A stretch of DNA of 17,500 nucleotides from positions 1 through 17,500 of the forward strand of contig JACKDJ010000007.1 in assembly GCA_020633625.1 (NCBI GenBank). Direction: 5' to 3'. This DNA is from Myxococcales bacterium. GTDB lineage: Bacteria > Myxococcota_A > Bradymonadia > REDH01. Shown piece after piece: positions 1-6,921 of the stretch. Below the pieces are notes generated by a model, which saw nothing but the letters and a program-made list of their open reading frames with translations, did no database searches and was not told the DNA's origin. The position numbers and the translations under genes were made by a program. Position 1 is the stretch's first letter, and every line of letters begins with the position of its first letter.

Positions 1-365
1 TGTCGATTGATCGACTCCTCGCCGGCGCCCGCGGCGTTCGCGCCGCACGAGGCGCACACCCGCTGATCCGCCAGAACCGCCCGGTCCCCGGCCTCTTCCT
101 CGTCATCGCCGGCCACGTCAGCGTCGTCGACCCCGCAACGGACGGCGCCGAGATCGCCCGACTCGAGCGCGGAGACGTCTTCGGAGAGCTGGACGTCCTG
201 CACGCGGTCGGTGCGTCATATGACGTCGTCGCCGACGCCGATGCCGAGCTCTGCTTCTGGCCGCTCGACGCCGCGCGCGCGCTCGTCGACGGCGAGCCCG
301 AGGCACGGCGGCTGCTCGTCCAGCTCGGGGCCGGGCGCACAGGGACCAGCGCCGCTGCCGGATAG
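1..365 (+). CDS. Cyclic-nucleotide-binding-like domain protein (3' end only)
   Basis: The reading frame is open from the window edge (first full codon at base 3) to a TAG at 363-365, leaving about 120 residues of a C-terminus. The segment around residues 32-85 has the beta-roll pattern of a Crp/cNMP-binding domain: LFLVIAGHVSVVD, then LERGDVFGELDVLH, which matches the usual phosphate-binding cassette FGEL. The cassette arginine expected in the following RxA element is absent (ASYDVVADAD), so classical cAMP or cGMP binding is doubtful. No DNA-binding helix-turn-helix follows; the protein ends about 35 residues after the roll in an Ala/Gly-rich tail. It resembles in kind the tandem cNMP-binding protein at 2765-4381. 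The start and N-terminal domains lie outside the window, so the full architecture is unknown. Confidence 0.7.
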   Translation, partial: SIDRLLAGARGVRAARGAHPLIRQNRPVPGLFLVIAGHVSVVDPATDGAEIARLERGDVFGELDVLHAVGASYDVVADADAELCFWPLDAARALVDGEPEARRLLVQLGAGRTGTSAAAG

Positions 366-495
366 CCGCGCTCACGGGACACCGCGCCGCCGATGACACG
401 CGCGCAGGGCTCACGACGCCTCGCGGCCCGCGGCGATGTCTTGTGTCCGAGGTACTCTGTGCGCATTCTAACGGGGTCACGCGCCCGCGGGTTCC

Positions 496-2283
496 ATGCA
501 CAGTCGAAAGCTCGTCGCAGCCATCGCAACCGGCGCCGCCGTTCTCCTTACGATCGGTCTCCGCCACGGCGATCACGTCGATCGGTCCAGCGACGCGGTG
601 CCAACACCAGCCGCGACCGGGGCCACATCGCGGGTCTTGATCGATCTCGCCGACGACCTGTCCGACGCCGAACGCGAAGCGTTCATCGCGGCGCGCGCGT
701 CGGGCGCCCAGCCCAACTCCGAGTTCTCGGACGCCGAAGGGCTCGTCGCCCTGAACCTCCCGTCCGACCGCGCCGCCGCGCTCATCGCCGCGCTCCGCGA
801 CGACCCGCACGTCGAGCACGTCGAGCTCGACCAGGAGTACGCCGCGTTCGGCGACGCCGCCCCGAACGACCCGCTGTACCCGTTCCAGTGGGACTTCGAC
901 CAGATCGACGTCCCGATGGCGTGGCGGCTCGCCAACGGCGCTGGCGCCGTCGTCGCCGTGCTAGATACGGGCGTCGCCTACACGAACGGCGCCAGCGCTC
1001 GCCAAGTACGCGACCTCGCGGGGACCGCGTTCGTCGAAGGCTACGACTTCGTCGACGATGACCGCGTTCCACTCGACGAGCACGGCCACGGAACCCACGT
1101 TGCCGGCACCGTCGCACAGACCACGAACAACGGCTACGGCGTAGCCGGCGTCGCCCCGCGCGCCGCCATCATGCCCATCCGTGTGCTCGACGCGCGCGGC
1201 CGCGGGCGGACGTCCGACATCGCCGAAGCCGTCCGGTTCGCGGCCGATCGAGGCGCGAACGTCATCAACCTATCCCTCGGCGGCGGGATGCCGAGCGCGG
1301 TCCTGCGCGACGCGGTGGCCTACGCCCGCGGCAAGGGCGTGACCGTGATCGCCGCCGCCGGAAACTCGAGTACGTCTGCGCCGAGCTACCCCGCCGCCTA
1401 CCCAGGGGTCGTGTCCGTTGCGGCGACGCAGTTCGACCGCACGACGGCGTTCTACTCAAACTACGGAACCACGATCGACATCGCCGCTCCCGGAGGGAAC
1501 ACGCGGATCGACCAGAACGACGACGGCCGGCCCGACGGGATCCTCCAAGAGACGCTGCGCCGCGGAGACCCGCGCGAGCACGAGTTTGCCCTCTACATGG
1601 GCACGTCGATGGCCAGCCCCCACGTCGCCGCAGTCGCTGCGCTGCTCTACTCGGCCGGCGTCACGAACCCGGATCGCGTCGAAGCGATCCTGGTCGACAC
1701 CGCGTCGCGCGAGGTGCCGAGCTTCGATCCCGTTCGATACGGCGCCGGGATTGTCGATGCGGGACGAGCTGTCGGCGTCGCTGTGCGCGACCTGCAGGCG
1801 CCGCGTGCGGCGCTGGCCATGGCGCTGGCCGGCTTGCTCGCCGCGGCTGCCGGTCGTCGGCGTCGGGACCTCCATTTCGGCGCCGTCTCCATCGCCGCGG
1901 TCTTCGCTGCGACCGGCCTCGCCCTCCCCGTGCTCGGGGCCCGGTTGGCCGGGCTCGACGTGTCGCCCCTCGCGGGGCTCGCCACCACTCCCCTGCGCTG
2001 GCTCTCGCCCGCGCTCGGCCCGTTCGGCGACGGCGCGGTCCTCCTCAGCTTTGCGCCGGCGATCGGGGTTTACGCGCTGACGGGTGGATCTCGCTCCCGC
2101 GTCGCAGCGGGTGCCACGTTCGGGGCGATGGTGGGGATCGCCGCCGCGCTCTTGGGGGCGGGTCTCGCGCTGGAGCTCAACGTCGTCGGCGTCCCCGGCA
2201 CAGGGTTGCTGGACCGTGCGTGGCTCGTGACCAACGGCGTGCTCACGCTCGGCGCGGCCGCCGCTGCCGCGCGCGCGCGCTAG
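496..2283 (+). CDS. Secreted subtilase (peptidase family S8) with C-terminal multi-pass membrane domain
   Basis: A 595-residue serine endopeptidase precursor. A signal peptide (basic MHSRK, then hydrophobic residues 6-21) is followed by an inhibitor-I9-like propeptide at about 45-118. The S8 catalytic domain spans about 125-430. The triad is visible: Asp157 in VLDTGV, His198 in HGHGTHVAG and Ser371 in GTSMASPH, with oxyanion Asn290 in AAAGN, so an active enzyme is expected. After the protease domain come about five hydrophobic segments (near 434-453, 461-482, 513-529, 536-560, 575-594), which would anchor it in the inner membrane with the protease on the periplasmic side. That tail is unusual, because secreted subtilases normally end in PPC, P or sorting domains. 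Start ATG 496 is chosen because the signal peptide begins there; no good Shine-Dalgarno is seen. Substrate unknown. Confidence 0.92.
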   Translation: MHSRKLVAAIATGAAVLLTIGLRHGDHVDRSSDAVPTPAATGATSRVLIDLADDLSDAEREAFIAARASGAQPNSEFSDAEGLVALNLPSDRAAALIAALRDDPHVEHVELDQEYAAFGDAAPNDPLYPFQWDFDQIDVPMAWRLANGAGAVVAVLDTGVAYTNGASARQVRDLAGTAFVEGYDFVDDDRVPLDEHGHGTHVAGTVAQTTNNGYGVAGVAPRAAIMPIRVLDARGRGRTSDIAEAVRFAADRGANVINLSLGGGMPSAVLRDAVAYARGKGVTVIAAAGNSSTSAPSYPAAYPGVVSVAATQFDRTTAFYSNYGTTIDIAAPGGNTRIDQNDDGRPDGILQETLRRGDPREHEFALYMGTSMASPHVAAVAALLYSAGVTNPDRVEAILVDTASREVPSFDPVRYGAGIVDAGRAVGVAVRDLQAPRAALAMALAGLLAAAAGRRRRDLHFGAVSIAAVFAATGLALPVLGARLAGLDVSPLAGLATTPLRWLSPALGPFGDGAVLLSFAPAIGVYALTGGSRSRVAAGATFGAMVGIAAALLGAGLALELNVVGVPGTGLLDRAWLVTNGVLTLGAAAAAARAR

Positions 2284-2416
2284 AGGAGCGCGGTGCCGCG
2301 AATCTTGGCCTGAGTTTGTGCGTTCCGCTCGCTCACCGCGTCGTGCATTCGCGTGACGTAAACTTGCCCGACGGTCCCGCGTCGACCAGCCTCTGGGAGT
2401 CGGCGACCACGCTGCG

Positions 2417-2734
2417 GTGCCGACGGGAGTGCGCGTGGAGCGTCGAGCAGAGAACCGAGTCAGCGTCGAGCTGCTCGCGAACGTCTTCCGAGAGGGCGCG
2501 CCGGTCGTGGCGGTAGCCCGCGATCTGACCGCGCGAGGCGCGGCGCTGCGTCCACTCGGCCCCATGTCGCCCCCGCCCGGCACAGAGCTCGACCTCGAGC
2601 TAGAGATCCCGGGGTCTCGCGTCGTGTTTGCGACCGGGCGAGTGACCTCGGTCGTCGGTCGGCGGCTCGGTCTTACGTTCGACCGGATCTCCGACGCAGA
2701 CGCCGAGTCTATTCGCGGCTACCTGGATCCGTGA
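2417..2734 (+). CDS. Single-domain PilZ protein (putative c-di-GMP receptor)
   Basis: A stand-alone PilZ-type beta-barrel of about 100 residues. It carries the two conserved c-di-GMP-binding elements: an N-terminal arginine motif (ERRAENR, of the RxxxR type) and, about 25 residues later, DLTARGAAL, which fits D/NxS/TxxG. The PilZ strand pattern LELEIPGSRVVFATGRVTSV follows. Such small PilZ proteins usually work as diffusible adaptors for motility, polysaccharide or gene regulation; the specific target cannot be read here. The first in-frame start after the upstream stop is GTG 2417. GTG 2435 is preceded by GGGAG five bases upstream and would give a 99-residue protein beginning MERRAENR, so it is an equally good or better start. 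It lies 133 bases after the subtilase and converges with the cNMP-binding gene 30 bases downstream. Confidence 0.82.
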   Translation: MPTGVRVERRAENRVSVELLANVFREGAPVVAVARDLTARGAALRPLGPMSPPPGTELDLELEIPGSRVVFATGRVTSVVGRRLGLTFDRISDADAESIRGYLDP

Positions 2735-2764
2735 CCTGCGCGTCTGCGCCCGAGCCGCGAGGCC

Positions 2765-4381
2765 CTAGGTCGGCACTCGTAGGAGCGGACCACCGATGCC
2801 GGCGACGGTCATCACGCTGACGGGGATCTCACCGCGCTCCACCGCCTCGCGGCGTGCGGCGCGCGCGACGCCCTTGTGCGCTGCCACCAGCCGGTAGACC
2901 TCCTGCTCGGGCAGCACCAGAATCGACGCTCGCGACGCGGCGACCACTGTCACCTGCGCCGGCCGACCCAGCACCGTCGCGACGTATCCGAAGAAGTCGC
3001 CGGGACCGAGGTTCATCCGCCCGAAGACGCGGTTTCCGCCGCGACCGTCGACCACGAGCTGACCGTCGAGCACGACCAGCAATCGGCGGTTGATCTGGCC
3101 GCGCTGCACCACGATCTCGCCAGACTCGACGTCGAGCGAGAAGAACCGCGTCGCGATCTCGCGACGCTGCTCTGGGCCAATCGACGCGAACAGTGTCGCG
3201 CGGGCCATCAGGTCGTCGATCACCGTGTCGCGCAGAGCGGCGCCGAGGACGTCCCGGAAGTCGGGATCGCGATCTCGGAGCGACGCGACCGCCGCCGCGG
3301 GCACCTCCACGGTGCGCGTCGGACCGGCCGCCGTAACGGTGGCTCGCGGGAGCGCCCCGCCGAGGATCTCGAACTCGCCGATGAGCTGTCCCGGCGACTG
3401 GTACGCAGGCGCAGCGGGCGCGGGCCCGCCATCGTGTACACGCGCGCCGCCATCCAGGAGGAAGATTAGCGACTCGACCGGCTTCCCCGCGACGACGATC
3501 GGGGCGGTGTCGGGGTAGCCGACGATCTGGCCAGCGCTGAGCAGCTCGCGCGCGAGGGCGTCGCCCACGCGACTCATCACCGCGTTGTCGCGGACGGCGG
3601 CGGGTGCGACGAGCTGAGCGCTCCCCTGCGGCAGTCGGGCGTCCGCACCACGACTCGACGCGCGGGCAGCCGCCGAGCGACGGCGCTCGAACGTGTGGGT
3701 GTTGCCGTGCTCGGCGACGGCCGGGTTCCCGTTCGGCGACGTATCACGGTCGCTCCAATCGCTGGGCGCGAGCTCGGTGCGGAGGGTTCCGGTCGGCACG
3801 TCGGCCGCAAGGTGGGCGTGCGTCGCGACGGCGTCGGGCGCTGGCCAGCCATCCCCAGCCCCGGCGCGGCGCGGCACATCGCCGGTCTCGAACGCCGGCG
3901 ATGGTCGCCCGACCTCCACAGTGATCGGTGCCTCGGAGTCGGATCGCTGGCGCGCGGCGGTCGGGAGTGGTGGGCGAGTAACCGCATCGCGCTCGTCGAG
4001 GTTCTCAGGCGCCTCGATCTCCTCGAGGATATCGACCTCCTCGAGCCGCTGCGTCGGGGAGAGGTCGACGACGTCGATCGGCTCGGCGACGCGGGCCGCC
4101 ACGGGGTCCGGAAAGCGCGCGTGCACCTGAGCGAGCAGCAGCCGCAGCTCGAGGTTGTCGGGGTCTAGGTGCAGCGCGGCGCGGCACGCCGCGAGCGCCT
4201 GCACGACATCTCCGGTCGCCAGCAGGAGGCGAACGATCGACATGAGCTCGCCCGCCGCGCGGCGCGGATCACCGGCGTCGAGCATCAGCCTCGCCAGCGC
4301 CTTGCGCGCGTCGACGTCGCCGGGCTCATCCTCGATGCGCCGCTGCAGCCGTGTACGCTCTGAGAGCTTGCCGATGTCCAT
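2765..4381 (-). CDS. TPR protein with two C-terminal cyclic-nucleotide-binding-like domains
   Basis: A 538-residue cytoplasmic protein with no signal peptide. Residues about 22-90 form tetratricopeptide-like helices (ARKALARLMLDAGDPRRAA; ALAACRAALHLDPDNLELR). Residues about 100-270 are a low-complexity acidic and Pro/Ala linker. Two beta-roll cNMP-binding domains follow at about 283-385 and 393-500. Domain 1 has IGEFEIL followed by PRATVTA, close to a complete phosphate-binding cassette with its Glu and Arg. Domain 2 has FFGYVATVLGRPAQVTV, where the Glu is Tyr and the Arg is shifted, so it probably does not bind nucleotide in the usual way. There is no HTH or kinase domain, so the output is likely protein-protein. 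ATG 4381 lies 7 bases after the stop of the upstream lipoprotein gene, which indicates co-transcription. It is the last gene of the four-gene minus-strand cluster. Confidence 0.85.
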   Translation of the reverse strand: MDIGKLSERTRLQRRIEDEPGDVDARKALARLMLDAGDPRRAAGELMSIVRLLLATGDVVQALAACRAALHLDPDNLELRLLLAQVHARFPDPVAARVAEPIDVVDLSPTQRLEEVDILEEIEAPENLDERDAVTRPPLPTAARQRSDSEAPITVEVGRPSPAFETGDVPRRAGAGDGWPAPDAVATHAHLAADVPTGTLRTELAPSDWSDRDTSPNGNPAVAEHGNTHTFERRRSAAARASSRGADARLPQGSAQLVAPAAVRDNAVMSRVGDALARELLSAGQIVGYPDTAPIVVAGKPVESLIFLLDGGARVHDGGPAPAAPAYQSPGQLIGEFEILGGALPRATVTAAGPTRTVEVPAAAVASLRDRDPDFRDVLGAALRDTVIDDLMARATLFASIGPEQRREIATRFFSLDVESGEIVVQRGQINRRLLVVLDGQLVVDGRGGNRVFGRMNLGPGDFFGYVATVLGRPAQVTVVAASRASILVLPEQEVYRLVAAHKGVARAARREAVERGEIPVSVMTVAGIGGPLLRVPT

Positions 4382-4388
4382 CCGTTCG

Positions 4389-5039
4389 CTACCAGGCGTC
4401 GTAGTCGTAGGGGTCGTACCTGAAAGGCTGGTCTACCCCGGCGAGGCGCCACGTTCCATCCTCCAGTTGGAGTCGAAGCGTGATGTCACCGACCGTAACG
4501 GTCGCCGTCTCGCCGTACAGCGTCAGCGCCGCCTCCGGGGTCTCGGACAGGGCCTCCAGCAGAGCGTCGACGTCACCGGCGGTCCCGGACGCCAGGCTCC
4601 CACCGAGGCTGTCCATCGCGGCGCGTACCGCGGGGTCTTCGAGCGCCGCGATGGCGTCGGCGATGGCGTCCATCGGGGTCGTTCCACCCGGGACGGGTGG
4701 GGGCTCCGCGAGGTGCCACGCGCCCGAGACGTGGACCAGTCGAACCTCCCTCACGGGGTCGAGTGGCACAGAGGCGAAGACCTCCGGCGCCCCTGCCGCG
4801 GCGATCTGGCGCGCCTCGACCCGGAGCAGATCGAGATCCTCGCGGCACCTGGCGATGAACTCGTCCTCGGTCTCCGGCCCGGCCGCGAGTGTCCCGAACG
4901 CTGCGCCACAGTCTCCGGCCTCGATCGCGCTCACGTAGGCGTCAACGACAGACTCTGGGCTCGGAACCGTCGAGGCGCACCCGACGGAAACCAGCCCGAC
5001 ACAGATCGGGGCAGCGCTCACGATCGGCCGTCGCATCAT
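4389..5039 (-). CDS. Putative small lipoprotein of unknown function
   Basis: A protein of about 216 residues that I cannot assign to a named family. From ATG 5039 it begins MMRRPIVSAA, has a hydrophobic stretch, and then Cys21 in VSVGC, a lipobox-like site although Ser at -3 is not ideal. The mature part opens with SPESVVDAYVSAIEAGDC, which resembles the helix starting many NTF2/DUF4878-like secreted proteins. It has two cysteines (GDCGAAF, ARCRED) that could pair, a strand (VREVRLVHVSGAWHLAEPP), an Ala-rich helical middle, a second strand pair (LRLQLEDGTWRLAG) and an aromatic Asp/Tyr-rich end. The open frame continues upstream to 5432, but that part overlaps the neighbouring gene and is Arg-rich shadow, so a start after 5087 is required. 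GTG 5057 is the alternative. Seven bases separate it from the downstream TPR/cNMP gene. Confidence 0.72.
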   Translation of the reverse strand: MMRRPIVSAAPICVGLVSVGCASTVPSPESVVDAYVSAIEAGDCGAAFGTLAAGPETEDEFIARCREDLDLLRVEARQIAAAGAPEVFASVPLDPVREVRLVHVSGAWHLAEPPPVPGGTTPMDAIADAIAALEDPAVRAAMDSLGGSLASGTAGDVDALLEALSETPEAALTLYGETATVTVGDITLRLQLEDGTWRLAGVDQPFRYDPYDYDAW

Positions 5040-5086
5040 CGTCGTCGTCGAGGTCACGGGACCATACCCAGCTGAGCGTCGGGAAG

Positions 5087-6838
5087 TCAAACAGGCCCCC
5101 GCGCTTGCTTCCTGCGTGTTATCAGCTCGCGAAGGGCACGTTCGACCGCGCCCTGCAGGGAGCGGAGGCCCCGGCCCGGTGGCGGTGGTGGCGACGCGCC
5201 CCCGGCTCCAAGAACCAGGATCGCGATCACCCGCCCGCTCAGCGTCATCGGCGCCACGAGACAGCCCCGCCCGAACGAACGCGGCAGCGCCCGACGCAGA
5301 GGATCGTCGATCGGCAACGTGCCGTCGAACACCTGCTGCGAGTCGGCGACCCGGCCCCAGATGTCGCCATCCCCCAGCTCGAAAGAAACCAGCGTCGAGC
5401 TCCCGTCGCCACCGGTCAGCGCGCTGTCCCAAGGGACGATCCGGCCCCCGCGCGGCGCGAGCAGGAGCACGTTCGGATAGACGAGGCTAAGGCTCTCGCA
5501 GATCTGGCGCGCGATGGCATCACGATCGGGTGCGCTCAACACCGCCGCAGCCGCGAGCTCGAAGGCCGCGTCTGTCGCAGGCGCCGCTGCGACCTCCGCG
5601 ACCGCGTCGATCGTCCGAAAAACTCCGTCGCCAGGCTCGGTCAGAAGCTCGCCTACCGTCGGCAACCTGCCGCCGCTCGTAGTTCGGCGCGCCCCGATAG
5701 ACTCCAGCGCGCCGGACACCGACGCGAGCCGAAACGAACGCTGCGCCGGGACGCCGTCGCCGACCGTGCTCGACGACCCTGTGACCGCAGCAGGGAAACC
5801 CACCTGGCTGATGCTGTCGGGGTCGAGGAGCGCCGCGTCCGAGTCTTGCGGCTCGAACATCTCTTTGATTGTCTCGCGGTCGACCACCTCGCTCCGCGCC
5901 GAAGCGACCGGGGGTGGCAGCGGATTCGCCAGCGCGGCGGTGGGGCGCGCAAGCGCGGGGGTCGAACCACGCGCGGGGAGTTCCACGCGCGTAGGAGCCG
6001 TCGCGCCCGAAGCCGGCCTGAGCTCCACCACGGGCCCATCCGCGACCTCGAGCGCCTCGACGCGGATCGCGACGGCGCGCTGTCGCAGCTCACCGCCGAT
6101 CGCCGGGGTCCTGACCACGCGCTGCGAAGGGACCAGCTCGACGATGTCTACGTCGTCGCTGTCGGCGGCGGGCTCGAGCCGCACCGAGGTCAGTTCGACG
6201 ACAGGCTCCGCGGCAATCACCGCCGGCTCGACACGGAGGCCGCGCGCCGGCGTCTCCGCCACCTCCCGTCCCGCCGTCTCCGACGGCCGCGAGAAGAGGG
6301 ACCGCAGCTCGGCATCCAGCCGGTCGCGCCCCTCGCCGAGCCCACGCCCGAGGGCGCTCAACTCCTCGGTAGAGACGCGCCACGGTCGCCCCATCACGCG
6401 CTCGAACGTGCCCGCGATCTGTTGCGCCGACGCCACGCGAAGCTCCAGCTCGACGCCCGCGAAGTACTGCGCCTCTTCGAGTGCAGCGCGTTCGCTCGGA
6501 TCGAACGCGCAGACCAGCAGCCGTGACGCGTCCGTGAACCCAAGGCTGATGAGGCCATGCTCATAGGCGACGTCGGCCGGGAGCAGGTCCAGGTCGCTGC
6601 GCGTCGCCCGGAGCAGCTCGTCGTCGGTCGCGCGGGGCAGCGCGAGCTCGTCGGCGGCGAACCGCGCCAGCGCCTCCCCGTCGATCGAGCCGAGCAGAAC
6701 CAAGTGCAGCGCAAGGAGACCACCGCCGCGCTCGCGCGCCTGCCAGGCTGCCTCGATCTGTCGACCCGTGACGAGGCCGGCCTCAACGAGCTGGTCTGTG
6801 AGTGAGCTGGTCGTCATGAACCGCGAGGTCTCCGGCAC
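5087..6838 (-). CDS. MshEN (GspE N-terminal) domain protein with C-terminal GAF-like domain, no ATPase
   Basis: A 583-residue cytoplasmic protein. Residues about 10-155 match the MshEN/T2SSE_N fold found at the N-terminus of type II secretion and type IV pilus ATPases: LTDQLVEAGLVTGRQIEAAW, LGSIDGEALARFAADELALP, LLPADVAYEHGLISLGF. Some members bind c-di-GMP. The GspE ATPase core is missing entirely: there is no Walker A and no Asp/His boxes. Residues about 185-400 are a low-complexity Pro/Val/Glu linker. Residues about 405-570 look like a GAF-type sensor domain (IARQICESLSLVYPNVLLL; GRGCLVAPMTLSGRVIAILVL). Genome pipelines may mislabel it GspE; a regulatory or scaffold role is more likely. 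The start is uncertain: GTG 6838 is the longest option, and ATG 6817 gives MTTSSLTDQL. It lies between the O-antigen-ligase-like gene (83-base gap) and the lipoprotein gene (47-base gap). Confidence 0.8.
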   Translation of the reverse strand: MPETSRFMTTSSLTDQLVEAGLVTGRQIEAAWQARERGGGLLALHLVLLGSIDGEALARFAADELALPRATDDELLRATRSDLDLLPADVAYEHGLISLGFTDASRLLVCAFDPSERAALEEAQYFAGVELELRVASAQQIAGTFERVMGRPWRVSTEELSALGRGLGEGRDRLDAELRSLFSRPSETAGREVAETPARGLRVEPAVIAAEPVVELTSVRLEPAADSDDVDIVELVPSQRVVRTPAIGGELRQRAVAIRVEALEVADGPVVELRPASGATAPTRVELPARGSTPALARPTAALANPLPPPVASARSEVVDRETIKEMFEPQDSDAALLDPDSISQVGFPAAVTGSSSTVGDGVPAQRSFRLASVSGALESIGARRTTSGGRLPTVGELLTEPGDGVFRTIDAVAEVAAAPATDAAFELAAAAVLSAPDRDAIARQICESLSLVYPNVLLLAPRGGRIVPWDSALTGGDGSSTLVSFELGDGDIWGRVADSQQVFDGTLPIDDPLRRALPRSFGRGCLVAPMTLSGRVIAILVLGAGGASPPPPPGRGLRSLQGAVERALRELITRRKQARGPV

Positions 6839-6846
6839 CTTGACGA

Positions 6847-6876
6847 CTCATAGCCCAAACCGCTCTCTGCGGCCAA
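6847..6876 (-). promoter_or_regulatory. Candidate sigma-70-like promoter for the MshEN/GAF gene
   Basis: Read on the minus strand, TTGGCC (6876-6871) is followed after 18 bases by TATGAG (6852-6847). Each hexamer matches the -35/-10 consensus at four of six positions. Transcription would start near 6840, almost at GTG 6838, which would favour the ATG at 6817 as translation start or a leaderless message. This is sequence resemblance only in a GC-rich genome. Confidence 0.25.
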
Positions 6877-6921
6877 CCGCGACGCCAAGTGCGACGCGCC
6901 CCCACCCAGCGCCCCCGCACC

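Noticed and set aside
441..471. Possible promoter TTGTGT with a CATTCT/ATTCTA box upstream of the subtilase
   Set aside because: Only about three of six consensus matches per box, with an ambiguous spacer; this could be chance.
5040..5432. N-terminal extension of the small lipoprotein to 5432
   Set aside because: It would overlap about 345 bases of the upstream MshEN/GAF gene and displace the lipoprotein signal sequence; the extension is Arg/Gly-rich shadow.
4889..6838. Long plus-strand open frames (545 and 350 residues) opposite the MshEN/GAF gene
   Set aside because: They are Arg- or Ser-rich translations with no domain pattern, opposite a gene with clear domains; this is typical antisense openness in high-GC DNA.
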